64,000 bases of DNA, taken from NCBI GenBank assembly GCA_040766655.1, contig JAXGQB010000007.1, positions 310,001 to 374,000 on the forward strand, read 5' to 3'. The notes under the pieces were generated by a model. That model was not told where the DNA came from, did not search any database, and was given only the letters and a program-made list of their open reading frames with translations. Positions 30,258-39,973 of the stretch are shown here, one piece after another. Position 1 is the stretch's first letter. The number at the start of each line of letters is the position of its first letter. The position numbers were made by a program, and so were the translations under genes. The stretch comes from JALOOB01 sp040766655 (GTDB taxonomy: Bacteria; Chloroflexota; Anaerolineae; CG2-30-64-16).

Positions 30258-31895
30258 ATGAGCAGACCTGGCGACATCCTGGAGCGGATCTCCCGCCTCG
30301 TGACCCTGCTGGCCCTCGCGATCGCTGCCGTGGGCATCATCCTCGCGCCACTGTTTGCCCTCTCCTGGGCCAAGCAGCCCTTTCCCGGCTTCCTGATGGA
30401 CCACACGCTTGTGGTGACCGACCAGTCCGGTCCGGGGTGGACCGGATACGAAGCAGGTGTCGGATTTGGGCAACGCATCACACGCATCGCCGGGCAATCC
30501 GTGAGCAGCGACGCACAGTACCGGCAAGTCCTTCAGACATTGAGTTTCGGCGACGTGGTGTCCATCTCCACGCAGCTGCGCGAGGGAGGCGAGAAGTTCT
30601 TCCCCGGGGTCGAGCTGACCGCCTTCAGCCAGGTGGACCTGTCACGACTGTTCTGGCTGCCCTATCTCATGGGCCTGGCGTATCTGGCGATCGGGATCTG
30701 GGTGTACCGCGCCCGCGGCTCCGCACGCCCAGGACGCGCTCTGTCTTTCTTCTGCTTCGCCGCCGCGGTGGCGATGGCGTTCTACTTTGACGTCTTCTCC
30801 TCCCACTGGGCCACACCGCTGTGGGCGGTCGCCATCGCGTCGCTGGGTGGTTCGCTCCTGAGCCTGGCCATGCGCTTCCCCCAGGAGGCCGGCATGGTCC
30901 GGCGTCACCCCGCCATGCTGGGTCTGCCCTATGTGATATCGGTAGCCCTCGGTGCGTGGGCAGCACTCTCCCTATTCGATTCGACTCGACCGTGGGAGTA
31001 CCTCGTCGCACGCGACGTGACCTATCGCTATGCCGGGTTCGGAGCCGTGATCTTCCTTGCGACCACGCTCTTTCGGGCTCTTCAGAGCCGGGAAGCCGTG
31101 GTTCGCAGGCAGGCGCGCATCATGCTGTTGGGCAGCACCATCTCCTTCGGCCCGCTGATTGTCTGGCTCATGACACCGCTGGTCGGACTGCGACTTCACT
31201 TCGAGCCGGTCCTCTACATGCCCTGGCTGGTGATCTTCCCGCTCGGCGTCGCGGTTGCCATCTTCCGATACCGCCTTCTCGAGATGGACGCCATCGTAAA
31301 TCGGACCATTCTGTGGGGTACGCTGACCGCAATCCTTGCCGGGATCCTGAGCGTCAGCATCAGCATCCTGCAGAGGTTCTTTCAGAGCGTCACGGGCGAG
31401 CGCAGCGACGTCGCCATCGTCCTGACCTCGTTCATCCTGGTCTCGGTGTTCACGCCGGTCAAGACGTGGCTGCAGGCGTTCCTGGACCGGAGATTCAGGG
31501 ATTCGCCGGATCACGTGCGCGCTCTGCGCGATTTCGGTCACGAAGTCAGATCCCACACCCAGCTGGCAGACGCGCAGCTCATGACGAAACGGCTGCTCGA
31601 AGAAGCTGCGATCAGCATGGAAGCCGAATCGGGCGTCCTGCGCATGGCGGGCGACGGGGGACGGCTTCAGACGGTGCACATGTACGGAGACTGGCGCGGA
31701 GAGGCCTGGCTCGCCGCCCCACTGGAACACGGCGGCGAGCGCTTCGGCCTGCTGCTGCTCGGGCCGCGTCGGGGCAATCGGAGCTACAGCCGCGAGGAAT
31801 TCGGTGCGCTGCAGCAGGCCGCACACGAGGTGGCGCATGCCCTCACGGTCAGTCGTGAGAGAACGAGCGACCCGATACGCGGCCTGACGACGTAA
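30258..31895 (+). CDS. Multi-span membrane signalling protein with PDZ-like and GAF-like regions
   Basis: A 545-residue protein I do not recognise as a named family. It has TM1 (about 15-37), a PDZ-like extracytoplasmic segment (about 60-125, GYEAGVGFGQRITRIAGQSV), about seven further hydrophobic spans (about 130-400), a short linker helix and a C-terminal GAF-like domain (about 415-535, EAAISMEAESGVLRMA, RFGLLLLGPRR). The architecture resembles the sensor half of histidine kinases, but no HisKA or HATPase domain follows. It starts five bases after the SpoIIE-like gene, so the three genes form one unit. It may anchor or modulate the phosphatase-like protein. Confidence 0.65.
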   Translation: MSRPGDILERISRLVTLLALAIAAVGIILAPLFALSWAKQPFPGFLMDHTLVVTDQSGPGWTGYEAGVGFGQRITRIAGQSVSSDAQYRQVLQTLSFGDVVSISTQLREGGEKFFPGVELTAFSQVDLSRLFWLPYLMGLAYLAIGIWVYRARGSARPGRALSFFCFAAAVAMAFYFDVFSSHWATPLWAVAIASLGGSLLSLAMRFPQEAGMVRRHPAMLGLPYVISVALGAWAALSLFDSTRPWEYLVARDVTYRYAGFGAVIFLATTLFRALQSREAVVRRQARIMLLGSTISFGPLIVWLMTPLVGLRLHFEPVLYMPWLVIFPLGVAVAIFRYRLLEMDAIVNRTILWGTLTAILAGILSVSISILQRFFQSVTGERSDVAIVLTSFILVSVFTPVKTWLQAFLDRRFRDSPDHVRALRDFGHEVRSHTQLADAQLMTKRLLEEAAISMEAESGVLRMAGDGGRLQTVHMYGDWRGEAWLAAPLEHGGERFGLLLLGPRRGNRSYSREEFGALQQAAHEVAHALTVSRERTSDPIRGLTT

Positions 31896-31910
31896 GAGCC
31901 AGGTGACCCA

Positions 31911-34355
31911 CTAGCCCAGGGCGACCTCCACCCGCACCTCGGCGCACCCAGGGAGGGGCAGCGGCACCACGTTGCCAGCGATCGGCCGGCCATCCACCGT
32001 GAGGGCGACCGCATTCCCAGGTCCCCGACGCTCGACTTGGATGTGATAAGTCACTTCTCGAAAGACGCGCGTAGCAGTGAACCCATCCCAGGCCCCGGAC
32101 ATCACCGGCGCTATGCGAAGCCCCGCGTGCTCCGGCCGGATCCCGAGGATCCACTGCGTGATTGCCACGTAGTTCCACGCGGCGGTGCCGGTGAGCCAGG
32201 AGTTCTTCGCCTCCCCGTGCGCCGGCGCGTCCTTGCCCGCGATCATCTGGGCATAGACGTACGGTTCCGTCCGATGGACGTCGCTGATGCCCTCGCGCGC
32301 GCTCGGGTTGATGCGCAGATAGTAGTCGTAAGCGCGGTCACCGTCACCCAGCTTCGCCTCAGCAATCATGATCCACGGATTCGTGTGGCAGAAGATGCCG
32401 GCGTTCTCCTTGTAGCCCGGCGGATACGTCGAGATTTCCCCCAAGCGCAGATAGTATTCCTTGTACGCAGGCTGGTGCAGCACGACGCCGTGCGGCGTAG
32501 CGAGGCGCTCCCCGACCGAGTCGAGCGCCTGCCGCGCGCGTCCATCGGCGATCCCGACGCCGGCCATGACGCACATGCCCTGCGGCTCGATAAAGATCTG
32601 GCCCTCTTCGTTCCAGCGCGAACCCACCGGCCGGCCGACGCTGTCGTACGCACGGCGGAACCACTCGCCGTCCCATCCGGCTGCATCGATGGCAGCGGTC
32701 ATCTCCTGCCCCGCGGTACGATATCGGGCCGCCTGGTCATGCTCTCCGGTCAGATCCGCGATCTGTGCCATCTCGCCGGCGGCCAGGACGAAGAGCCCTG
32801 CGATGAAGACCGACTCCGCGGTGACGCCGTCGATGTTCGTCGTCGTCTGGAACGACTCGCCGGGCGTCGTAGAGAAGCAGTTCAGGTTCAGGCAGTCGTT
32901 CCAATCCGCGCGGCCGATCAGCGGCAGCTTGTGCGGCCCCAGCCGGTCGAGGGTGTACTGCATGCTGCGCTGGAGGTGCTCGTACAGCGGCGTCTCGGTG
33001 CCAGGCTGGTTGTCATACGGCGCCAATTCCTGAAGGATGGAGAGGTCCCCTGATTCCTTGAGGTAGGCTGCAACGGCAAGCACGAGCCACAGCGGATCGT
33101 CGTTGAAGTTGGTGCCCACCTGGTCGTTGCCCCGCTTGGTCAGAGGTTGGTACTGGTGATACGCGCCGCCGGTGGGCAGTTGTGTTGCGGCCAGGTCGAG
33201 GATGCGCTCGCGGGCGCGCTCGGGAATCATGTGCACGAAGCCGAGCAGATCCTGATTCGAGTCGCGGAACCCCATGCCCCGCCCTACACCGGACTCGAAG
33301 TAGGAGGCAGAGCGCGACATGTTGAACGTCACCATGCATTGGTACGCGTTCCAGATGTCCACCATCCGGTTCGTGTGCTCGTCGGGCGTCTGCACCTGGA
33401 ACTTCCCCAGGAGCGCATCCCACTCGGCCCGCAGTGACTCCCACGCGGCCTCTACTGACTGCGGGTCCAGGAATTCCCGAAGCAGTGGCACGACGCGACG
33501 CTTGTTGATCGTCTGCGTGCCGGGCGGATCGAACTTGTCCTCGTCCGGATTCTCCATGTAGCCCAGCACGAAGATGACGGTCCGGCTCTCGCCGGGCTGC
33601 AGCGCCAGCCGGACATGATGCGAGCCGATGGGCGCCCAGCCGTGCGCCACGGAATCGCTGCCCGAGCCGCGCTCCACCGCGATCGGCGTATCCCAGCCGC
33701 GATAGGGTCCGAGGAAGGCCTCGCGCTGGGTGTCGAAGCTGGCGACTGGCTCGGAGCAAGCGAAGTACGCGAAGTGATTGCGTCGCTCCCGATACTCGGT
33801 CTTGTGGTAGATGACGCCATCCGCGACCTCGACCTCGCCTGTCGAGAAGTTGCGCTGGAAATTGACCGCATCGTCCCACGCATCCCACAGGCAAAACTCG
33901 ATGGCAGAGAAGAGGGAGAGCTCGGCCGCCTCGGTGCGCTCGTTGGTGACCGTCGTGCGCCACACCTCCAGGTTGTGGCCCATCGGCACGAAGTAGAGCG
34001 TCTCGGCCCGGATGCCATCCCTGGCCGACTCGATCACCGAATAACCCATGCCGTGGCGGCACTCGTATTCATCCAGGCGCCCGCGTGTGGGCTGCCATGA
34101 GGGCGACCAGTACGCGCCACTGCGGTCGTCGCGCAGATAGATGTACCGCCCGCCCGTGTCGAGCGGGACGTTGTTGTAGCGATAGCGCGTGAGACGCCGC
34201 AGCCGTGCATCGCGGTAGAACGAGTAGCCGCCCGCCGTGTTGGAGATCAGGCCGAAGTAGGCCTGGTTGCCGAGGTAATTGATCCAGGGCAGCGGAGTGT
34301 CGGGCTGCGTGATGACATACTCGCGGCGAGCATCGTCGAAATGGCCGTAGCGCAT
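31911..34355 (-). CDS. GH94 family glycoside phosphorylase (cellobiose/oligosaccharide phosphorylase)
   Basis: An 814-residue enzyme of normal family length. The start MRYGHFDDARREYVITQPDT with PWINYLGN is typical of cellobiose phosphorylase. The catalytic acid is D487 in GRADWNDCLNLN; other landmarks are GMGFRDSNQDLLGFVHMIP (about 373-391), YHQYQPLTKRGNDQVG and the late GYKENAGIFCHTNPWIMIAEA. The enzyme would split a beta-glucoside with phosphate into glucose-1-phosphate and a shorter sugar, in the cytoplasm. ATG 34355 follows GAGGTG. The closest characterised activity is cellobiose phosphorylase, but linkage specificity in GH94 varies. A GH1 glucosidase is encoded at 50283-51614. Confidence 0.88.
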   Translation of the reverse strand: MRYGHFDDARREYVITQPDTPLPWINYLGNQAYFGLISNTAGGYSFYRDARLRRLTRYRYNNVPLDTGGRYIYLRDDRSGAYWSPSWQPTRGRLDEYECRHGMGYSVIESARDGIRAETLYFVPMGHNLEVWRTTVTNERTEAAELSLFSAIEFCLWDAWDDAVNFQRNFSTGEVEVADGVIYHKTEYRERRNHFAYFACSEPVASFDTQREAFLGPYRGWDTPIAVERGSGSDSVAHGWAPIGSHHVRLALQPGESRTVIFVLGYMENPDEDKFDPPGTQTINKRRVVPLLREFLDPQSVEAAWESLRAEWDALLGKFQVQTPDEHTNRMVDIWNAYQCMVTFNMSRSASYFESGVGRGMGFRDSNQDLLGFVHMIPERARERILDLAATQLPTGGAYHQYQPLTKRGNDQVGTNFNDDPLWLVLAVAAYLKESGDLSILQELAPYDNQPGTETPLYEHLQRSMQYTLDRLGPHKLPLIGRADWNDCLNLNCFSTTPGESFQTTTNIDGVTAESVFIAGLFVLAAGEMAQIADLTGEHDQAARYRTAGQEMTAAIDAAGWDGEWFRRAYDSVGRPVGSRWNEEGQIFIEPQGMCVMAGVGIADGRARQALDSVGERLATPHGVVLHQPAYKEYYLRLGEISTYPPGYKENAGIFCHTNPWIMIAEAKLGDGDRAYDYYLRINPSAREGISDVHRTEPYVYAQMIAGKDAPAHGEAKNSWLTGTAAWNYVAITQWILGIRPEHAGLRIAPVMSGAWDGFTATRVFREVTYHIQVERRGPGNAVALTVDGRPIAGNVVPLPLPGCAEVRVEVALG

Positions 34356-34506
34356 GGTGCACCTCGTTATGATGAGTGGACGCGGCGCGGGCGTCGCCCT
34401 GAAGGAGAAGATAGCACCGCGCACGCGCGCTGTCAATTCGGACCGGCAATGCATCCTTGATGCCCGTTGATCGATAGCCGAAGTGGAGCCCGTGGCCCGA
34501 ATGCGG

Positions 34507-34512
34507 TATACT
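34507..34512 (+). promoter_or_regulatory. -10 box (TATACT) of the S10 peptidase operon
   Basis: TATACT lies 93 bases before ATG 34606 in the divergent gap. The hexamer 17 bases upstream (TGGAGC) is a poor -35. Confidence 0.4.
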
Positions 34513-34605
34513 ACGCTCACGTCCCGCGCAGCGCTGCGGCACAGACCGCCTGCTCCGGCGCGGGCGCCCGTGATTCAGCGGGTTATGCTCAGAGAAGGTG
34601 AGGCC

Positions 34606-36162
34606 ATGACTGAACCAACAAAGGGTCCGACCGGCGACGCGACACCCGAAGCCACACAGACGCCACCACCACAGGATCGCCTCGTGCAGACCCGCCACAC
34701 CGTGACCATCGACGGCCATGAGGTGGGTTACACCGTCACGACCGGCGTCATCGTGCTGAAGGAAGAGACGGAGAAAAAGGGCGACAAGGAGGGCGAGTTC
34801 GAGGGCGAGAAGCCGCGCGCCAGCGTCTTCTTCGTCGCCTACACCCGGGAGGGCGTGGAAGACCCTGCGAGCAGGCCGATCACGTTCTGCTTCAACGGCG
34901 GTCCGGGCTCATCGTCTGTCTGGCTCCATCTGGGCGCGTTCGGCCCGCGCCGCGTGCAACTGACCGACGACGGCGATCTCCCGCCGCCGCCCTTCCGCCT
35001 CGTCAACAACGAACACTCGCTGCTCGACCTGACCGACCTGGTGTTCATCGACCCGGTGAGCACCGGCTACAGCCGGCCGGTCGAGGGCGAGAAGGCCAAG
35101 GCGTTCCACGGCTTCAAGAAGGACATCGAATCGGTCGGCGACTTCATCCGCCTCTACACGACGCGCTACCGGCGCTGGCTATCGCCCAAGTTCCTGGCAG
35201 GAGAGAGCTACGGCACGACCCGCGCCGCGGGCCTGAGCACCTACCTCCAGGAACGCCACGGCATGTACCTCAACGGCATCATCCTGGTGTCGGCCGTGCT
35301 CGAGTTCTCCACCCTGGAGTTCCATCACGGCAACGAGCTGCCGTATGTCCTGTTCCTGCCCACCTATGCAGCCACCGCCTGGTACCACGGCAAGCTGTCT
35401 GCCGGTGTCCAGTCCGATCTCGCATCGGTCCTCGCCGAGGCGGAGGCGTTCGCGATCGGCGAGTATGCGGCGGCCCTGATGCGGGACGCCCAGCTCACGG
35501 CGGAGGGTCGCCTGTCGATCGCGGAGAAGGTCGCGCATCTCACCGGCCTGACGACGGATTTTGTCATGCGCAGCAACCTGCGCGTGCTCGACGATCGCTT
35601 CTTCAAGGAGTTGCTGCGCGATCAGCGCCGGACGATCGGCCGTCTGGACAGCCGGTTCATCGGCATCGATCGTGACGCGGCGGGCGAAAAGATGGAATAC
35701 GACCGCAGTTACGCCAACATCCAGGGTCCCTACACCGCCTGCCTGTACGATTACGTGAACGGCGACCTCCAGTTCGACAGCGACCTGCCGTATGAGTTGC
35801 TCACCGGCCGCGTGTGGCCGTGGAGCTACAAAGAGCATGAGAATCAATACGTGAACGTCGCCGAGTCCTTGCGCAAGGCGATGACCCAGAACCCGCACCT
35901 GCAGGTCTTCGTCGCGAACGGTTACTTCGACCTGGCGACCCCTTACTTCGCCACGCAGTACACGTTCAACCGGCTGCAACTGGACGAGACGCTGGCCGGC
36001 CATGTAACCATGGGATACTACGAGGCAGGCCACATGATGTACATTCACCTGCCTTCCCTGGCGAAGCTGAAGGCGGACCTGGCCCCGTTCATGCGAGCGG
36101 CGCAGGGGCTGGAGATCGGTCAGGTCGAACAAAACGGAGGACCAGATTGGCGAACCCGTTGA
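34606..36162 (+). CDS. Peptidase S10 family serine carboxypeptidase
   Basis: A 518-residue alpha/beta-hydrolase carboxypeptidase. The oxyanion-hole segment FCFNGGPGSSSVWLHLG (about 97-113), nucleophile Ser201 in AGESYGTTRAAG, Asp442 in NGYFDLATPY and His476 in YYEAGHMMYIH make a complete triad. No signal peptide is visible; the N-terminus is a Thr/Pro-rich tail, so it may act in the cytoplasm, unlike lysosomal or secreted relatives. ATG 34606 follows AAGGTGAGG. The next gene starts 16 bases before its stop. S10 enzymes are commoner in eukaryotes but occur in several bacterial phyla. Confidence 0.88.
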   Translation: MTEPTKGPTGDATPEATQTPPPQDRLVQTRHTVTIDGHEVGYTVTTGVIVLKEETEKKGDKEGEFEGEKPRASVFFVAYTREGVEDPASRPITFCFNGGPGSSSVWLHLGAFGPRRVQLTDDGDLPPPPFRLVNNEHSLLDLTDLVFIDPVSTGYSRPVEGEKAKAFHGFKKDIESVGDFIRLYTTRYRRWLSPKFLAGESYGTTRAAGLSTYLQERHGMYLNGIILVSAVLEFSTLEFHHGNELPYVLFLPTYAATAWYHGKLSAGVQSDLASVLAEAEAFAIGEYAAALMRDAQLTAEGRLSIAEKVAHLTGLTTDFVMRSNLRVLDDRFFKELLRDQRRTIGRLDSRFIGIDRDAAGEKMEYDRSYANIQGPYTACLYDYVNGDLQFDSDLPYELLTGRVWPWSYKEHENQYVNVAESLRKAMTQNPHLQVFVANGYFDLATPYFATQYTFNRLQLDETLAGHVTMGYYEAGHMMYIHLPSLAKLKADLAPFMRAAQGLEIGQVEQNGGPDWRTR

Positions 36163-37364
36163 TAGAACATCTGCCGGCTCCGGTGCAGGCAGCAGTGCGG
36201 CTGGCCCTTGGCAGGCTCTCCCCCGAACAACGGCGCGACCTGGAGCGTTGGCTCCCGGGCATGGGCGGTAACATCACCGGCGTGAAGGACGTCTTGCGTT
36301 TCATCACCGACAACTACCGCGCGGCGCTGGATCGGGGCGGGACCACCATCGCGATCGTGGGCCCGGCCAATGTCGGCAAATCGACCCTCTACAACCAACT
36401 CATCACCTCCTCGGAGGCGCGGGCCGCAGTGAGCCCGGTTCCGGGCACGACCCGCGCCAACCAGGCCGGCTCCGGGGGCATCTTCACGGTCATCGACACG
36501 CCGGGCGCGGATGCCGTCGGTCCGGTCGGCGACCGTGAACGCGATCTCGCGTTCCTGGCCGCACAGGGCGCCGACTTCCTGATCATCCTGTTCGACGCGG
36601 GCAGCGGCGTGAGCCGGGGCGACCGCGAGCTGTTCGACGCGCTCGTGGCGCTGGACAAGCCGTACGTCGCGGTGCTGAACAAGATGGACCTGGTGCGCAA
36701 GTCCGACCGTGTGAGGGTGATCGAATCTGCCGCAGCGAACCTGGGCATCGACGCCAGCCAGTTGATCGACATCGTGGCGACCAAGGGCGATCATGTCGGC
36801 CACGTCGTGCTGGCCGTCGCGCAGGCCGACCCGCGCCTGCTCATCGCCCTGGCAGATGCCCTGCCCGCGTACCGGGCGAAGCTGGCCTGGCAGCGCATCA
36901 TCGGGGCCGCCACCGCTTCGGCAAGCGTTGCGCTGATTCCGCTGCCGATGGCGGACGTGTTGCCCCTGCTCGGCGTGCAGACGGGCCTGGTGCTGACCAT
37001 CGCGCGCATCTACGGCTACGACATCACCCCGGCACGTGCACGAGAGCTGATCGCGACGTTCGGCGTGGCATTTGCGGCCCGCGCGGTGCAGCGCCAATTG
37101 AGCAAGCTGCTCGGCGCGCCCGGCTGGGTGCTGAGTGCAGCCGTGGCTACCTCAGCCACGGTGGGGATGGGCTACGCCGCGATGATGTGGTTCGAACGCG
37201 GTGAGAAACCCACGCAGGCCGCGCTTCAGAAGATCATGCAGGAGGTTGGGCAGTATCTGCGCGACCAGCTGAGCCGCGAGGGCAAGGCGAAGCCCAGCCT
37301 CAGGACCCTGCGGGCCCGCGTCCGGGCTGCGCTGGAGGGGCTGCCGGAGCGATTCAGGCCGTGA
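36147..37364 (+). CDS. Era/EngA-like GTPase with C-terminal DUF697-type membrane region
   Basis: A 405-residue GTPase: G1 GPANVGKST (about 72-80, K78), G3 DTPG (about 117-120) and G4 NKMD (about 176-179). The C-terminal half has two hydrophobic segments (about 250-285 and 325-350) and matches the DUF697-type region of membrane-associated GTPases. The start is TTG 36147 with GGAGG six bases upstream, within the end of the S10 gene. It overlaps the downstream murF-alr start by four bases (GTGA). Its placement before cell-wall precursor genes hints at envelope function, but no specific role is known. Confidence 0.8.
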   Translation: MANPLIEHLPAPVQAAVRLALGRLSPEQRRDLERWLPGMGGNITGVKDVLRFITDNYRAALDRGGTTIAIVGPANVGKSTLYNQLITSSEARAAVSPVPGTTRANQAGSGGIFTVIDTPGADAVGPVGDRERDLAFLAAQGADFLIILFDAGSGVSRGDRELFDALVALDKPYVAVLNKMDLVRKSDRVRVIESAAANLGIDASQLIDIVATKGDHVGHVVLAVAQADPRLLIALADALPAYRAKLAWQRIIGAATASASVALIPLPMADVLPLLGVQTGLVLTIARIYGYDITPARARELIATFGVAFAARAVQRQLSKLLGAPGWVLSAAVATSATVGMGYAAMMWFERGEKPTQAALQKIMQEVGQYLRDQLSREGKAKPSLRTLRARVRAALEGLPERFRP

Positions 37365-39958
37365 TCCGCCTTGACGAGCTGCTGGCCGCAACGGGTGGCT
37401 ACACCCACGGCCCGATCGGCCCGACGACGTTCGAATCATTCGGGTTCGACTCGCGCATCATCCTGCCGGGCCAGCTATTTCTCGCGGTCGTGACCGACCG
37501 CGCGGACGGGCACAACTTCATCCCCGATGCCGTCTCGAAGGGAGCGACGGGCGTCCTGAGCCAACGGGCGATCGACCTCTCCGCGTACGGCGCCACCTGT
37601 ATCGTCGTGCCCGACACCCGGCAGGCGGTCCAGGACTGGGCGCGTGCAGTCGTCGCGCGCCAGCATCTTCTCGTCATCGGTGTGACGGGCAGCGTCGGCA
37701 AGACCACCGCAAAGGAAGCCATCGCAACCGTACTGGCGTCCCGGTTTGCCGTGTTCAAGAATCGGGCCAACTACAACGGGATCTACGGGCTGCCGCTCGC
37801 GCTGGGAGAGTTGCGCGGGGAACAAGAGGTGGCAGTGCTGGAGATGGCGGCGGACCACTTCGGCGAGATCGGCAAGCTCGTCAGGATCGCGCCGCCCACG
37901 ATCGGTGTCGTGACGACCGTGGAACCAGCGCACCTCGAGACGTTCGGATCGCTGGACGCCATCGCACGCGAGAAGGGCGACCTGGTTGCGGCGCTGCCCT
38001 CGCACGGAACGGCCATCCTGAATGCCGATGACGCCCGCGTCAGCCACATGGCCGGACGGTCAAGTGCCCGAGTGATGACCTTCGGTGGGCTGGTGGCCTC
38101 CCCGGCCCTTGGTCGCCCCGACATCTGGGCAAGCGAGATCATTCCCTCGCGCGAGGGCGTCCGTTTCCTGGTCGACACGCCGCAGGGACGGTGCAGGGTG
38201 CAATCCCCACTGCTCGGCCGGCACCAGATCTATGCGGCCCTGGCCGCCATCGCGGCGGGCCTGGCCCGGGGTGTTGCCCTGGAAGCCATCGCCGAAAGCC
38301 TGGAGTCGATGAAACGCGTTCCGGGCCGGCTCAACCCCCTGCCAGGCGTGCGCGGTAGCCTGATCCTGGATGACTCGTACTCATCAAGCCCCGCGGCCGC
38401 GGAGGCTGCCATCGAGACGCTCGCTGCGCTGGAGGGACGGCGCAAGGTGGCCATCCTGGGAGACATGGTCGAGCTCGGCGACTACGAGCTCGCAGGACAC
38501 GAGGCGGTCGGCCGCGCCGCTGCCAGCAGCGTCGATCTGCTCGTCACCCGCGGCAGCCGCGCCCACCGGATCGCCGAAGCCGCCCGCGAGGCCGGGCTGG
38601 CGCCGGACCAGGTGGTCGCAACCTACACAGCGGAGGACGCCGCGCAGGCCGCCCTGAACGGGCTCGGGCCGGGCGATGTCGTCCTGATCAAGGGCTCATT
38701 GGCGACGCGCATGGAGCAGGTGGTGCGGCTTCTCATGGCAGAGCCGGGAACCGCGACGGACCGGCTGGTCCGCCAGGACGCGGCCTGGCAGTCGATCGCC
38801 ACCCTCTTCCCCGACCGTCCCACCTGGCTGGAGATCGACCACGGCGCGATCGCCCATAATGTGCGGCGCCTCGTAGCACTGGCGGCAGGGCGCCAGCTGC
38901 TGATTTCGCTCAAGGCAGATGCCTACGGCCACGGCGCGGTGCAGGTAGCACAGACCGCGCTGCTGAATGGGGCCACGTGGCTGGGCGTCGCCACGCTCAG
39001 CGAGGGCGTGGCGCTGCGGCGGGCAGGCATCGCGGCGCCGATCCTCGTCCTCGGCTACACCCCCGCCTGGCAGGCGCGCGACGTGATCCGGCACGGCCTC
39101 ACCCCGACGGTCTACGGCATCGAGGTGGGCCAGGCCCTCTCGCGCGCGGCCCTGGCGCTCGAGCGGCAGGCCCGCGTGCACGTGAAGGTGGACACCGGCA
39201 TGGGCCGGCTCGGCATCAGTCCGCAGGACGCGGTGGCGTTCGTGCGCTCGTTAGCTGCCCTCCCGGGCGTGATCGTCGAGGGCATCTTCACCCATCTCTC
39301 CGTGGCGGACGGCGGCAGCGAGTGGGAGCAAGCGTACACGGCTGGCCAGTTGAAGCGCTTCTCGGACACGCTGGATGCGCTCCGGAGCGAGGGCATCGAC
39401 ATCCCATTGGTGCACGGCGTCAACTCGGCCGGACTGCTGGACGCGACGGTTGGCTCTCTTGCCGCTGCCGCGCCGCTCGCGGGCCACACGCTGGTCCGCG
39501 CCGGCATCGCCGTGTACGGCCTTCATCCTTCTGCGGAAGTGCAACTACCGGAAGACTTCAGGCCCGCCCTCGCATGGAAGACGCAGGTGGCGCAGGTGAA
39601 GACGCTGCCCCCCGGCAGCTTCGTCAGCTACGGCGCGACCTACTGCACGCCCGACGCGCGTCGCATCGCCGTCATCCCGGTGGGCTATGCGGACGGATTC
39701 CGCCGCGCGCCGCAGAATTGGGGTGAGGTGCTCGTGCGCGGCAGCCGTGCGCCGATCGTCGGGCGGGTCACGATGGACCAGACCATGATCGACGTGACCC
39801 ACATCGCCGGGGTGCGCCAGGGCGACGAAGTCGTCCTGATCGGCGCCCAGGGCACGGACCGCATCACTGCAGAAGAGGTAGCCGCGAGGCTCGGCACGAT
39901 CAACTACGAGGTGGTGTCGGCCATCCTGGCACGCGTGCCGCGGGAGACGCCGGCTTAG
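37361..39958 (+). CDS. murF-alr: Bifunctional MurF - alanine racemase fusion
   Basis: An 865-residue fusion. Residues about 1-460 are UDP-MurNAc-tripeptide:D-Ala-D-Ala ligase (ATP loop GVTGSVGKTTAKEAI with K114; NYNGIYGLPLAL; LDDSYSSSPAAAEAAIETL). Residues about 485-865 are alanine racemase: K518 in SLKADAYGHGAVQVA carries PLP, Y757 in FVSYGATY is the opposite-face base, and KVDTGMGRLG lies between. The fusion couples D-Ala formation with D-Ala-D-Ala addition in peptidoglycan synthesis; the D-Ala-D-Ala ligase itself is not in the window. Fusions of this order are known in Bacteroidota and some other phyla. GTG 37361 overlaps the GTPase stop. Confidence 0.93.
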   Translation: MIRLDELLAATGGYTHGPIGPTTFESFGFDSRIILPGQLFLAVVTDRADGHNFIPDAVSKGATGVLSQRAIDLSAYGATCIVVPDTRQAVQDWARAVVARQHLLVIGVTGSVGKTTAKEAIATVLASRFAVFKNRANYNGIYGLPLALGELRGEQEVAVLEMAADHFGEIGKLVRIAPPTIGVVTTVEPAHLETFGSLDAIAREKGDLVAALPSHGTAILNADDARVSHMAGRSSARVMTFGGLVASPALGRPDIWASEIIPSREGVRFLVDTPQGRCRVQSPLLGRHQIYAALAAIAAGLARGVALEAIAESLESMKRVPGRLNPLPGVRGSLILDDSYSSSPAAAEAAIETLAALEGRRKVAILGDMVELGDYELAGHEAVGRAAASSVDLLVTRGSRAHRIAEAAREAGLAPDQVVATYTAEDAAQAALNGLGPGDVVLIKGSLATRMEQVVRLLMAEPGTATDRLVRQDAAWQSIATLFPDRPTWLEIDHGAIAHNVRRLVALAAGRQLLISLKADAYGHGAVQVAQTALLNGATWLGVATLSEGVALRRAGIAAPILVLGYTPAWQARDVIRHGLTPTVYGIEVGQALSRAALALERQARVHVKVDTGMGRLGISPQDAVAFVRSLAALPGVIVEGIFTHLSVADGGSEWEQAYTAGQLKRFSDTLDALRSEGIDIPLVHGVNSAGLLDATVGSLAAAAPLAGHTLVRAGIAVYGLHPSAEVQLPEDFRPALAWKTQVAQVKTLPPGSFVSYGATYCTPDARRIAVIPVGYADGFRRAPQNWGEVLVRGSRAPIVGRVTMDQTMIDVTHIAGVRQGDEVVLIGAQGTDRITAEEVAARLGTINYEVVSAILARVPRETPA

Positions 39959-39973
39959 GACCGCGCGATGCGT

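Noticed and set aside
34483..34605. 41-residue N-terminal extension of the S10 peptidase
   Set aside because: It would start before the -10 box at 34507 and lacks a Shine-Dalgarno; AAGGTGAGG marks ATG 34606.
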